DNA of 64,000 nt. Origin: Lunularia cruciata. Its lineage: Eukaryota; Streptophyta; Marchantiopsida; Lunulariales; Lunulariaceae. Each line of letters starts with the position of its first letter. Position 1 is the stretch's first letter. The position numbers and the translations under genes were made by a program. The stretch lies in assembly GCA_948567375.1 (NCBI GenBank), contig OX419761.1:1738501-1802500 (forward strand), in the 5' to 3' direction. The notes under the pieces were generated by a model. That model was not told the origin of the DNA and did not search any database. It saw only the letters and a program-made list of their open reading frames with translations. Positions 38,220 through 49,487 of the stretch are shown piece after piece.

Positions 38220-39130
38220 GTGGGTATTGGTACTTGGTGGTGCTTAGTTGGTGTTGACACTTTGTTGGGTACTTGTGGTTATGACTTGCGGTTGCAGTTT
38301 GTGGTTCCAATTTGCGGTTGCAGTTGTGGTTACTTTGTCACAATGGAGTTTGTTGGGGATTCCAAAGGAGTTAGCCCTGCAGTACATAGTGGGTTTACTT
38401 GGAATGGCACTTGGTATCAGCTTGTATCTCAAGTCCCAATGAGGAAGGAGATTGACTTTGAGTTGGAGTTTGACATAGGAGCTAATTCAATTGAGAGTGC
38501 ACTTGGTGTGTCCGCACCATTGTTGTGGGACATGGATGAGATTTATGGGGCCTCCAAAGGCCCTAGGCATTAGTCTGGTACAGTGGGTACCATTGAGTTG
38601 GATGACTTCATCCATGAGTTTGATAGTTTGTGTGATCTGCAATAGATGCGGAACCCGACTTTGTTTACACCTTTCATGGCATAGGAGGGGTTGTTTCAGC
38701 ATTTGGAATGTCCATCAATGGATGACTACCATGAGTTTAGGAGAGCTCATTTGGAGGAGATTGAATTACGGAGGCAATATTGGTCTCCAAACTATGTCTC
38801 TATCATTTCAGGCCTGGTTGCCAAGAGTAGATTGGCAGTACCTACAAGTTCTAGCTCGAGTAATGTTGGTGGAGCTAGTGGAGGTGCACTAGCTGGAGAT
38901 AGTGTTACCACGAGTAGAGGTACTGCTGCAAAAGGTGGTGTGGTACCATGGTTTAACCCCATGGTAGAGTTCTTCCAATGTTTGAGTCAGAACTACCAAG
39001 GAGTGCGGACTGACAAGTTGAGGAGCTTGCAAGAGTTCCAATGGAAGGCTGGAGAGAGTCTATGCGAGTTATACACTTGCATGAGGCGGCTGATTAGTTT
39101 CACTCAAGGAGGTATGTAGGCCCAGGCAGT
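38220..39130 (+). pseudogene. Gag remnant of G2
   Basis: Frames 38220-38573 and 38691-39119 share one phase. They contain HSGFTWNGTWYQLVSQVP, then RRAHLEEIELRRQYW, a Ser/Gly-rich linker, and the capsid-like run FNPMVEFFQCLSQNYQG...KLRSLQEFQWKAGESLCELY. The last segment has the pattern of Ty3/gypsy gag (a W/F-x-L...F..L..G.S). Nonsense codons separate the pieces. G1 carries the same protein in pieces. Confidence 0.75.
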
Positions 39131-39469
39131 CCAGTTTTGGTAGGGGATACTAGACAAGGAGTTGCAACGTAGAGTTCGTGATGTTACGTTGTTATAGGCT
39201 ACTTCGCACACTTTGGCAGTGGTCTTTGGTTTGGCTGAGCGTATTGAGCTCAACATGGTGGAAGAGAGAGTGGTAATATCTGGATTTGGTAGGGAGACCT
39301 CATCCATGGCTATGACTTCTTCTAGAGTGCAGCAGAGTACACCATGCCCAGTTGGTTTTCAAGGACAAGGTGGACAGCCCAAATCCTATGGAGCAAGTGG
39401 AGGGCCTAGTGGAGCTAGACCCTTACCTTCATTTTGGGTCAACAACAGCCAGTGAGTAGTGGTGTTGCT

Positions 39470-39640
39470 TGTTGGAGTTGTGGTGGACCTTACCATAGGA
39501 GAGAGTGTACTTAGGGCAGCGGACCTGATACTTCTAGTGCATCACAGCTAGCACAGAGGTAGTGTGAGCAAGCATTGCCATGGATTTCATACTAGTGATC
39601 GATGCTTTGACCTACATCCAAAGTTATGGAGTGGTACGAC
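39470..39640 (+). pseudogene. Zinc knuckles of G2 gag
   Basis: 39470-39508 encodes CWSCGGPYHRRECT, an intact CX2CX4HX4C knuckle. About 39570-39625, after a frame change, encodes HCHGFHTSDRCFDLH, a second knuckle whose first cysteine is lost here but kept in G1 (CDHCHIFGHTSD). Two knuckles mark the nucleocapsid end of Gag, which binds the element's RNA. Confidence 0.75.
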
Positions 39641-40049
39641 TACTATGGCAGGTAGTAGAGGAGCTCAAGTTCATGGAGGATGAAGTGGTAGAGGTGGTGG
39701 TAGAGGATCTACACCTAATAGAGGTACAATACCTACCCTTACTTCTGATACAACTATGGCTACTCGGATTGAGCAATTGGAGCAGAGATTGGCTAGTATG
39801 GCCATTGCTTAGAGGAGATCAGATTAAGGTGTTGAGGCTTCCACCTCATATGTTGGTGATAGAGATGCTTTGGACTTCATGTGTGGAGCAGCTCAGGTGG
39901 ATACATCTACAGCAATAACTAGGAGTGCAATACGTGCTCCAGAGCCTAGAGGAACATTTGTAGAGTTGGACCGATAGAGAAGAGAGGTTGGGAGACAGGT
40001 CAGACTTCCCCAATCTTTCACGCTATCTGAGGCATTGTAGACAACATCC

Positions 40050-40615
40050 ATGGCTCTTAGATGTCCCAATGCAGGTGTGGTAGGTGGTGATGGAGTGCAT
40101 GATCTACTACTTGCTAGTCAACCACCTGCTACTACACAGACTGAGTCTAGCACAATGTTGTCGGCGGCTCAACTGATTATGTGGTGCCCATTGTTTTCAA
40201 TCAGTGACATGTTTACATTGGGAGTTGACCCAACCCCAATGTTTTGGTTGGTTGCCATGCTTTATGAGAGTAGGGATGATGCGGTTCCTACTACTAGAGC
40301 AGATGTGGTTGGTAGTGGAGCTAACTTGGTTGAGGAGCATGGGATCCATTTAGCAACCAGTGGTTTATGGCAAATAGCAGCGGCTAGACTGGAGGAGTTG
40401 CCCGTTAGACCGGCCTTTGAGAGAGCACGGTTCACACCTGGTGTTGTCCTATTGGGTAACCAAAGGGGGATTCTCCACTTGGTGGAACCTTCAAGGAAGG
40501 TCTATACACCACAAAGACTCTTATTAGACTTTGGTGTGCAGCCCCTTATGTTGGGGAAGGCTGTAGTAGTCGGTTTGGAGTTACGGAAGACCAATGTGGA
40601 GAGGTGTCCATTTTA
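40050..40615 (+). pseudogene. Aspartic protease region of G2
   Basis: This 188-codon open frame ends with TPQRLLLDFGVQPLMLGKA. The segment LLLDFGVQPLMLG has the form of a retropepsin active site (hydrophobic-D-S/T-G-A...), with DFG in place of DSG or DTG, which would inactivate it. The upstream 100 residues have no recognised fold. It lies in frame with the downstream methyltransferase and reverse transcriptase. Confidence 0.65.
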
Positions 40616-41199
40616 GATCCAGACATCTCTAGGTGGTGGTTTGACATAGTACATCACATGTGGTGAACTTGTTGTCCAGGTTCAGCCTTGTCATCCGATT
40701 GATAGCTCGGTGTTGAGAGCTTAGGCTATTGCGATAATAGCTGAGTCATATGATGTGCTAGTTGGGGGAGCAATGTTATACCCCATGGGTTTCAACATTG
40801 ACTATTGGGAGGAGAAAACCTCCTATAGACCAGGTTGGCAGTCGAGTGAGGGATGGGTATGTCGCCTACTAGTACACCTTAGTAGTGGTAGTCTTGGCTC
40901 ACTATAGTTCCGGACCATGGCAGCATCAGTTTTAGCTTTCAATGGTGTAGTTACTTGGCTTGATGACTTGTTGGAGGGGAATGCCTATGAAGAAGATACT
41001 CTAGTACAAGAAGAGATCACTCAATTTTGGAGTACAAGTGGGATTGTTCCATCCACCTTGGATGTTCCATTGTGGAGTTTAGAAGAAGCATTGTAGCAAC
41101 ATGCAGATCAATTAGTGCAACAGGCTTGGAGTGGAGCCTTTGTACCATCAAGAGATGAGTGTGAGGATGAGCCTCCAGAATCAATTATTTTGACACCTC

Positions 41200-42215
41200 T
41201 GGATACCACACTCATTGCTTGGCGGTATCCAATAGAAGGGATATGTCTATTGGAGTTTTTTGGTGGGATTAGCACCGGACTAGTTGCGGTATTACAGGTG
41301 GGTATATGAGTACAGAGGTACTTGTATGTAGAGAGATATGAGACAGCTAGGCAAGTCTTTCTACATCATGTGGCACACTTGGCCTATTGGTATCTAGAGT
41401 TATTACCAATATCAGCAATCAGAGGTTACCAAGAAGCCCTACTAATAGACATTTCCTTACCAAGGGCGCATGATCTGGAGAGACATGGGCCTATTCACTT
41501 TGTGATTTTTGGATGGCCATGTCAAGGATAGACACGTGCTGGCCGAGGTTTTGATCTTTAGGATCCTCATTTTGGTGTGTTTTGGGAGATGTTACGGATA
41601 CTATGACATCTCTAGGTTCATCAGTCCGTTTCTCCAGCTTACCTTTTGGAGAACGTTCCTTTGATGGATGATTCTTGCACCAAAGTGGTGGCAAGTACAC
41701 ATCAGGTCCATTCTTGGATGGGACTTGTTGTATTGTTAGATGCAGCCAGAGTGGGATCATGGGCTCATTGTCTTCATCTTTGGTAGATGAACCTCTTATC
41801 TAGAGAGTTTTTACAACGTGCATATGATGGGATTCAGGGACTTGACCACATCCTTGTTGATGACATCTTGGATGTTGAGTGTCAGTCTTAGACAGTGGTA
41901 GTGGCTGATAGGTCACCTATGGCAATGGTGAACCTAGTTGGATAGCCAAGAGCCACATTTCTCACACTCATAAGTCTCCCAGACTCTCATGCTTTTTGAG
42001 AGGGAGGACGTGGACTTGTTTGGGACTCACAATTATAGCAATTGGTGGAACCCAACGCTGATGAGAGAGAGTGGGCGATGGGTTTTTGCATTGGTATTAC
42101 CGTTGTTCTAGTAGTGTCAAAAGCATCTAGGCATCAAGTGTTAGGTCAGGCTATGGACTTGAACTGTTTGACCTAGATTATGAGCCTTGGCTTGGCAGAG
42201 TAATGTAGGATTAGC
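41200..42215 (+). pseudogene. C5 cytosine DNA methyltransferase domain of G2 (DNMT3-like)
   Basis: All motifs fall in one reading frame. Motif I is LLEFFGGISTGLVAVLQVG (41247-41303); YLYVERYETARQVF is the cofactor-binding acidic region. Motif IV is FGWPCQG (catalytic Cys codon 41520-41522), followed by TRAGRGFDL and FWEMLRIL. Motif VI is LLENVPLM (Glu codon 41649-41651). The motif VIII region is DAARVG...AHCLHLW, stop, MNLL, resembling the AHRxRxFWxNLP of DNMT3. ADEREWAMGF and QVLGQAMDLNCL (42141 on) form motifs IX/X. The span of about 335 codons is a complete catalytic domain. Nonsense codons make it dead. Family enzymes transfer methyl from S-adenosylmethionine to cytosine C5. Linear motif order excludes the rearranged DRM type. 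It lies between protease and RT of one polyprotein. Confidence 0.9.
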
Positions 42216-42699
42216 TTGATAGGCATCACCACTAGGACACTTGTGAGCCCTATGCCTATTGAGACAATTCAGGCACATGCTAGGGGTGATGGACCAAGTG
42301 GACATGGTATTCTTGGGACACAGCCAGTAGCTACTAGGGAGAGTGGTCTACTTGGAGTCCATCTAGGTGAGCGTGGGCTACTTGGATTACACCCTTGGTC
42401 CACTTGGAATGCAGCTAGAGGACGTATGGAGCTTGCAGCCAGAGTGGAGGGATTTTCTCACACAAAGGTTGGGACCTCTAGTGGTCAAGGGCGTGACACT
42501 ATTGCTCCCAAGGGCCCAGTATAGCAGCCAATCAATACGTCTTATATTCCTACTATAGTTATAGAGGATACTTGAGAGCCAGATCTTGGACCCAAGCTTA
42601 TTGGAGAGGAAAGACAGAGGGTTTGAAAGTTCTTGAGGAGCCACACAAGTTGTTTTGCCTTCAATATGAAGGATTTAGGTGCTCTAAAGGGACCTAGTA

Positions 42700-43365
42700 T
42701 ACAGATTGAGTTGACTAGAGATACACCATTTTTCCGATGTCCTTATCAATATAGTGATATGGAGAGGACATTGATTCAAAGTCAGAGTAGTGAACATTTT
42801 GAGGCTGGTTTGGTGGAGATTTCACATGGAGAGTATGCATCAGCAACAATGATGCCAGCCAAGAAGGATATGCATGGCAACTACATAAATAGGTGGATGT
42901 GTGGAGATTACCATCTTATCAACCAATAGACCAAGGCTGATTGGTATGCTATGCCTACACTAGATGAGATTTTTGATACAATTAGGCATGCAAAGATCTT
43001 TAGTACTTTGGATCTTTGAGCAGGATATCATCAATTGTCAATCAAGGATGAGGATAAGTCCAAAACAACATTCTGGGTTATTGATCCTCATGGCAAGGAT
43101 GTGTTATATCAGTAATGGTTCTTACCATTTGGGTTAAAGAACACTCTTGCTCAATTCCATAGGGTCATGGATAGGATCTTAGTTGGATTGGATTTTGCTT
43201 GGTGCTATATTGATGACATTTTGGTCTATAGCACTACTATGGAGGAGCATGAAAGACAATTGTTGGAGGTGTTTGAGAAGTTGAGATCTCATGGACTCAA
43301 ACTACATCTTGGGAAGTGTAGGTTCTTCCATTAGCAGGTTGAGTATTTGGGTCACGCTATCTACC
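42700..43365 (+). pseudogene. Reverse transcriptase of G2
   Basis: The region reads VEISHGEYASATMMPAKKDM, DWYAMPTLDEIFDTI, FWVIDPHGKD, FLPFGLKNTLAQFHRVMD and CYIDDILVYSTTMEEHERQL. The YIDD box with both catalytic Asp residues is intact. The order and the GLKLHLGKCRFF...YLGH ending are those of Ty3/gypsy RT. At least three stops occur (after LINQ, after LDL, after LYQ). The frame shifts by one at about 43365, just after YLGHAIYP. Confidence 0.93.
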
Positions 43366-44043
43366 CCACAAGACTTGGGTGTTCAGCAAACCAAGGTGAA
43401 GGCTATTGCACATATTCCTTGGCCTATGGATATGAGCAGAGAGTGAGCATTCCTTGGGTTGGAAAACTTCTATTGTTGCTATGTTAGAGGATTTAGTGTC
43501 ATTGCCAAGGCCTTGACAAAGTTGACCAAGCTTATACAAGAGTGGTGTTGGGGAGATGAGCATGAGAGAGCTTTTGTAGAGCTCAAGGAGAGGTTGACAT
43601 TTGCTCCTATTTTGAGGAGACCGATCAGAGGATGACCATTTCAGGTTCATACTGATTGGAGTATGTTGGGGCTTGGAGCGGTGCTCACCCAACACAATGA
43701 TGAGGGGAAGGAGTTTGTGGTGGCCTATGCTAGTTGTTTTAACAATTCAATGGAGGCAAAGTATAGTTCATTTGAGGGAGAGTGCTTAGTAGCAGTTTGG
43801 GCAGTAGTACATTTTTTATGTTACCTATTTGGTAACCTCTTCACTCTCATCATTGATCATCAACCGCTGAAGTGGTTGATGGAGTCCAACAAGCTTTCAG
43901 GGAAGCTTGCACAATGGGCTCTGATTTTACAAGAGTATGATTTCACGGTTGTTCACAAACCTAGAGTGGTGAACCGTGATGCAGATGAGCAGAAACACAT
44001 GTCCCAACCAATAGGATCAGACCGGAGCAAGTTGGCATGGTGA
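43365..44043 (+). pseudogene. RT connection and RNase H of G2
   Basis: The open frame from about 43365 reads QTKVKAIAHIPWP, FLGLENFYCCYVRGFS and WGDEHERAFVELKERL, typical of the linker between RT and RNase H in gypsy elements. RNase H follows with HTDWS, FEGECLVAVWAV, IDHQPLKWLM and VNRDAD: the DEDD metal-binding residues are all present. Only two stops are seen, so this is one of the better preserved parts. Confidence 0.88.
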
Positions 44044-44389
44044 GATAGATGAGGAGATGGTGTCAGGTTGGCATGCATCTGCCTTTCTCTGTATATTTCC
44101 TAAGGCTTTAGTGGTATCTCTCTCAACACACATACAGGAGGAGTTATTGAGGTCATAGATCTAGAGAGTGAAGATATTGGTACAATTCATGATGATGTCT
44201 TAGTGATGGACTATCTTTGCACTGGTGTTGTGGGTGGCACAATTGGGGCCAAGGACAGAGATTGTGTTCTTTAGTGAGCCAAATGGTTCAGATTGGAGGG
44301 CATACACCTTTTGCATGTATGGGAGGATGGTAGAGTGTGAGTATACTACTTCTATCTTAGAGACCACAGTTGGTCCATCATGCTCATGA

Positions 44390-45000
44390 GGAGCTAGGAC
44401 ATTTTGGAGTCAAGCGTACATATAGCTTACTCTAGCTAGAGTCATTATTGGTGGCACGGTATGCAGATTGAGGTACAACAATTTGTTGCCAGATGTGTGG
44501 TTTGTGACCTAGTAAGAGCATCATTCAATGCTCCTACGCCATAGTTACACCCATTACCTATCATGGGATTGGGTTATCATTGGAGTTTAGACTTTGCTGG
44601 ACCTTTACCGTTGACTGTGAGACATCATTGGTTTGTCTTGCTGATGGTAGAGCACTTCTCCAAGTGGATTGAGTTGGTGGCATTTCCTGACAAGTCTAGT
44701 GAAGGGACAGCTTACTCATTCTTGGATCGAGTTCTTAGTCATTTTGGTGCACCAACTGAGGTTTTTACTGATCAAGGTACAGAGTTTTTGGGGGACTTTC
44801 AAGTCTTGTGTGACAAGGCTTTGATTGATCATCATGCTACATCCCAAGATCACCCTGAGGCAGATGGCTTAGCAAAGAGAGTGGTTCACACGATGAAGAG
44901 ATGATTGTGAAAGTATGGTTTGCAGAGAGACCACTTGGGAGATTAGGATCTCCAATTACCTTGGTTGGCCATGGGCTATCGATTCAGCCGGCAAGCCTCC
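44390..45000 (+). pseudogene. Integrase of G2 (HHCC and DDE core)
   Basis: The zinc-binding part reads HEELGHFGVKRTYSLL and, after a frame change, YWWHGM...QQFVARCVVCD, giving His-His-Cys-Cys. The core 44563-44904 contains WSLDFAGPL (first Asp), VFTDQGTEFLG (second Asp) and DHPEADGLAKRVVHTMKR (Glu), so the DDE triad is complete. This shows the element used a retroviral-type integrase rather than a tyrosine recombinase, which matters given its split terminal repeats. Broken frames follow to about 45280. Confidence 0.9.
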
Positions 45001-45479
45001 TTAGCATCCTTCTCTCCTTATGTCCTACTCTATGGATGAGATCCAGACTTACCTGTAGCCATTCGTTGAGATGTTATTGTAGTTTTGGACTTGGATGACC
45101 CAAATATATGGATGAGCGCATGTTCTCAATGGGCAAAGATCTTTTAGAGAGTGATGCCAATGGCCTTTGAGAACTTGGCAATTGCTCAACATAGAGATAC
45201 TTTATGCTATGCTACCATTTGAGGAGGAGGTTATAGACCCTAGATCAGTCAATTTCATCCAAGAGACTATGTATATCTATAGCAGACATCACCATCGACA
45301 CTTGATGTTTTGACAAGCCGCACTATCTTGAGAGTGCTTGAGGTTTTGCCATTTGGAGTCCTTTTGTTAGAAGGATGTGATGGTGTTGTTTGGAAGGATT
45401 ATGTGTGTAATTATGGGCCATGCTACCTCCAAAACATTGATGGTATTATGGACCCAAGCTTGGCACTTGTACATGCAAG

Positions 45480-45626
45480 CTTGAGGTGTATGTTATGTGG
45501 CTCTTCTAGTGGAGCTACTATTATGTTAGTGTGTGATAGATGTTCTAGAAGATGATATATGGCATGTATGACTCCTCCCCTCATGGTGGTTCCTCAGGGA
45601 CATTGGTTATGTCCTAGATGTACTTG
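45480..45626 (+). pseudogene. PHD finger of G2
   Basis: In the integrase frame the sequence reads LRCMLCGSSSGATIMLVCDRC, then SRR, a stop, YMACMTPPLMVVPQGHWL and CPRCT, stop. Cys spacing (CX2C, CX2C, C, CX2C) and the PPL...VP.G.WLCPRC tail are those of a PHD finger (C4HC3). The histidine position is Tyr and the preceding aromatic codon is a stop; the same spot in G1 reads GWH. PHD fingers commonly read histone H3 tails. It is the last domain of pol. Confidence 0.8.
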
Positions 45627-45796
45627 ACCTATAGCTAGTTCATTCTTTATATGGTATAGATTACAGACAGGCGACTAACGATGGGGCTCTATAGCACCCG
45701 GCCTCTTGATCTTTGCCCATCATAGGGTATACCATATACTTGGAGTAGATGGCTATATGGAGTTAGAGGGACCTAACCGCTAGCTAAGGGAGCAAT

Positions 45797-46447
45797 TGTG
45801 GCACTTTACAGTCTATGTATGACTTATGTGTGAGTTGGCCTTCTATAGTGTATGATGTTGACCGTGATGTATGTTGTGTAGCGATGTATAAACGCACAAC
45901 AACTATCACACCATTTGTAGTGTTGCATCTAGAGTTCCAATGATAGTAGTTAGAGTTATTTCAGCAATTTCTCATAGACTACTTTTTGATGGTCAGATTT
46001 TTTGTTCCGGGTACTGACTTCACGGTGTGGCCCACCATCACTTTGCACCATTTGCACCATCAAGTGTGTCATCAGCGGGACCATTAGGGTTTCATACCTA
46101 GCTCAAGTCCAAGGGGTATACTTTCAAAGTGCAACTCCAGAGAGCTCACTTCTCTGATGTTGAGCCTTTGAGCTCCTGTCTATGGTGGATAGAGGCCGAC
46201 AAGCATCACCTAGATTCTCTTAGCTAGAGTGGGTGTGGCTTGATTGTAATTAGTGTCCACTTGTTGGCAGTTTATAGAGTGACATATCAAGTACTGATCT
46301 GAGGTGAGTGTATTTGAGAGTTGTAAACAATATGATTATTGTGGCACTTTAGAGTCTATGTATGACTTATGTGTGAGTTGGGCTTCTATAGTGTATGATG
46401 TTGTGTAACAATGTATGTTGTGTAGCGATGTATATACGCACGACAAA
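45797..46447 (+). repeat. G2 3' terminal repeats A-B-A
   Basis: Inner A (45797-45901) starts TGTGGCACTTTACAG after a purine-rich CTAAGGGAGCAAT. B (45911-46329) ends GTTGTAAACA. A 10-bp joint (ATATGATTAT) leads to outer A (46340-46447), starting TGTGGCACTTTAGAG. B matches the 5' end of the element; A does not occur there. The layout B...A-B-A equals the A1...B1-A2-B2 pattern called split direct repeats in DIRS/PAT-like elements. Confidence 0.75.
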
Positions 46448-47824
46448 TTAATGGACTCTCGATTAATTGGTAGATTCGTGACTTCTTTTTCAAAATAAAA
46501 CAAAGTATGCTTGTAAACAAATTTATTTGTGTAAGTTCTAAATTTTGACTTCCAATTAATATAGAAAAAAAAACTAATAGATCCAAGATAGGAAAATCTA
46601 AGACCTATTTCCTAAATCTCCTAAATATTACTTATTTTTGAAATGTGGAACTATATAGAAATGTTAGTCTTCCATCTTATTTGTACTTTTGTTGCATATT
46701 TGGTATTGCTTGAGAATTATTTACTCCAAAAAAAATTTCTATCTTTTATTCAAAATTGGAATCTTTTGTTGAAGATTATAAGATTGATGTTCTAAAATAT
46801 AAAATTAGATATTCTAACCAAGAATTCAGCTCTTTTGTTTAATGTAATACAATTCTTATTTTGGTTTACATAATACATAGATAAAATCATAGAGTGAGTA
46901 AAGAAAAGCATATTTCTTTTCTCAGCCACTTGTTGATATGTCTGATATTCAATCATTTGATCAAATATATATATATATATATTCAAGTAGAAGAATATTG
47001 AAACTCCATATCCTCAAAATGAGTGAAAAATGGACCAAAAGAATATATTAAATGATTATTTTCATATGTTTTTTATTAAATTGTAAATTTGGCATAAAGA
47101 TAATTTACCATCTCATCTTGATATTAGGTAATATTTTCAAATAACCATAAAGAATGCGTATTGCAACCATACTTGACCTAATTGCAAATATGCAACACTT
47201 GATATTGTCATACACCGTACATGTTGTTGCTTGAAGGGTATCGTTGAAGATAAGATAATAAGTTTATGATTATTGTCAATAATCTTTGGTATAAATGGCC
47301 TATTAGGAATTGCAGATTTAGCATGCTTATCTTATCTTTAAGTGTTCCCAGATCATATTGCACTCAATAATTCTTGATTATGTTTAGCTCTTTCTTACAT
47401 TTATATTAATACAATAAAGCTTATTATTTGCATTTCTTTCAAGAAGAGAGTAAAAATTTGATGTTTGATAACAAAACTAGGCACAAAATAAAACATGTCA
47501 TTATACATATAAAACCTTGAGAGCAAATAATATTGCTCAAACTTACTATGTAACTATAGTGTTTTTGGATAAATTAAATAAATGTATCTATTGAGCTCTC
47601 ACAAGTTATCTGCTAAATGCAACTCAACTTGCAAAAATCTACTTCGATACTATATATTGTCATAATGATCTTCAAAGGTTAATTGTATTGACTGTAACCT
47701 TTGCTTCATGGTAAATTTTAGCATTATGTAAGATTTTGGGCACTAAATTGGTCATATTTTGTATACATCACTCCCAAAAACATGGTTAAATTGAATGTAC
47801 CAACCATAGTTTAAGTTTTTTCAT

Positions 47825-47894
47825 ATATTTATATTTATATTTATATTTATATTTATATTTATATTTATATTTATATTTATTTATTTATATTTAT
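47825..47894. repeat. Hexanucleotide microsatellite (TTTATA)n
   Basis: About ten units of ATTTAT are in tandem with one irregular TTTATTTAT near the end. It is a simple repeat in AT-rich non-coding DNA. Confidence 0.95.
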
Positions 47895-49487
47895 ACATGC
47901 ACTAAAATGATGGAGATATTCTCCTTCCAATCATAGAGTTAACATATATTAACTTTAAGCAAAACAATAGCGGGTTTCACTCTTTCTTAAATAAAATGAT
48001 CAAGGTTCCTTATTTCTTAATAGCTTGTTTACTCCTCCATCTTATTGAGTCCCAACTTAGTAAACTTAGTCCCCATTTGGTTGGTTTCTTCCTTTCTTTT
48101 AATATTTCCATAGTTGTCTTTTATTGCTCATAGGATTGATCACTTCATCATACTTGTACTCATAATAGCCTCCATGATTTAAACCTTGACCTTTGATGTC
48201 TAACCTATCTTCATTTCTTGATGAAATTCAACTTTTACACTTACAATTGTTGTAGAGAAGTATGAAGTTGATCAAATTCTAACCAAGTATATGATTAATT
48301 ATAGCAATCACCAACATATAAAATACAAATTTATTTTGTAATATTACCAAATATACTGTGCTATATATAAGAGTCCATACATCCCCTTTATAATGCTCAT
48401 AATACTATCCAAGAGTTGAACATAAATACCATGATTAAGATCTCATTGAACATGAAAAGAGTAGCTTGTAATAGTAGTATAGTAATTTACTAAATTAAAT
48501 TAAAAGAACTTTTCATGTCAATATTAAAAACTTCTAGAAGATAATTTGGAAATGACATGTAAAATTTTATAAAGGTACAATTTAAAGGTATTTATTAACC
48601 TTTCTAGAGATTGAGTAGGCTAGTAAGGTACTCAAGAATACTTTTTGGATTGTAAGACGTTGAGAAATTTTTCTATAGATTGAGTAACTTGGCTAAGAAA
48701 TTAATTGTTAACTTTGCAAAGAAGTAAGATTGTCCACCTCAAGAATTAAATAGCATTAGGTTATCTTTGGCATTTGGAGTTCGTTCCATTCAATTGTCAA
48801 TCAATCTCTTTTCATTTATCTTTTGTACTTGTTTTCTTTGATTTGATCTTCTATAATTCCTCACAAGATGGAAAAGTGGAAAATAGGACAAAGAAGAAGT
48901 TATGAATGAAGTTGAGGAGCAAGAGTAGATATAATAAGTTATTTATCTTAGTTTAGATAATTATGAAAGATAATAATTTACTTAGAAGAATTGTACATGA
49001 TATGTACAAAATTCTTTATTTCACAACACTCATATCTTACTTGCATCATAGGAACCTAAGAGTGCTCAAATCTAAGATGGAACCATATCTGGAGAATAAA
49101 TATAGTGCTAAAGATAAGGTTAGAATGCTCTATTGAAGATTTTGCAAACAAGACCAAGAAAACAAAAAAATTTCATATACTTGAAATTGTATTACCAAGT
49201 AATCCTAAAGAAAACACCCAAGTAATCCTAGGTTGGAGAAGCATAAGACTTAGCAAGGTTGGATTATACCACTTATTGGTTCCGGTCTATTGGGATATCT
49301 AGATTTGCTTTGTAAGTTGTTAAAACATATTGTTTATATTTAGCATAATAAGCTTCTAAATAAGCCATATTTTGCTAGGTTTAAGTCTATAATAGGTGGT
49401 TCTTTATTAGAGGAGTTTGAAAATTGAGCACCACTTATATGGATTTTGGTGTTTTGAAATTATATTATTCCTAGATATTTGTAATAC

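Larger units (their letters stand above)
36625..46447 (+). mobile_element. G2: Ty3/gypsy-type retroelement with DNA methyltransferase and PHD finger
   Basis: G2 is a 9.8-kb element on the plus strand, better preserved than G1. Its order is repeat B (36625-37060), a 1.1-kb leader, gag (38220-39130), two zinc knuckles (39470-39640), protease (about 40050-40615), methyltransferase (about 41200-42215), reverse transcriptase (42700-43365), RNase H (43640-44040), HHCC plus DDE integrase (44390-45000), PHD finger (45480-45626), then repeats A, B and A. Gag, protease, methyltransferase and RT all lie in one frame, broken only by nonsense codons apart from local shifts. RNase H, integrase and PHD share the next frame after a single shift near 43365. 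The ancestor therefore probably had one long gag-pol frame containing the methyltransferase. Confidence 0.92.
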
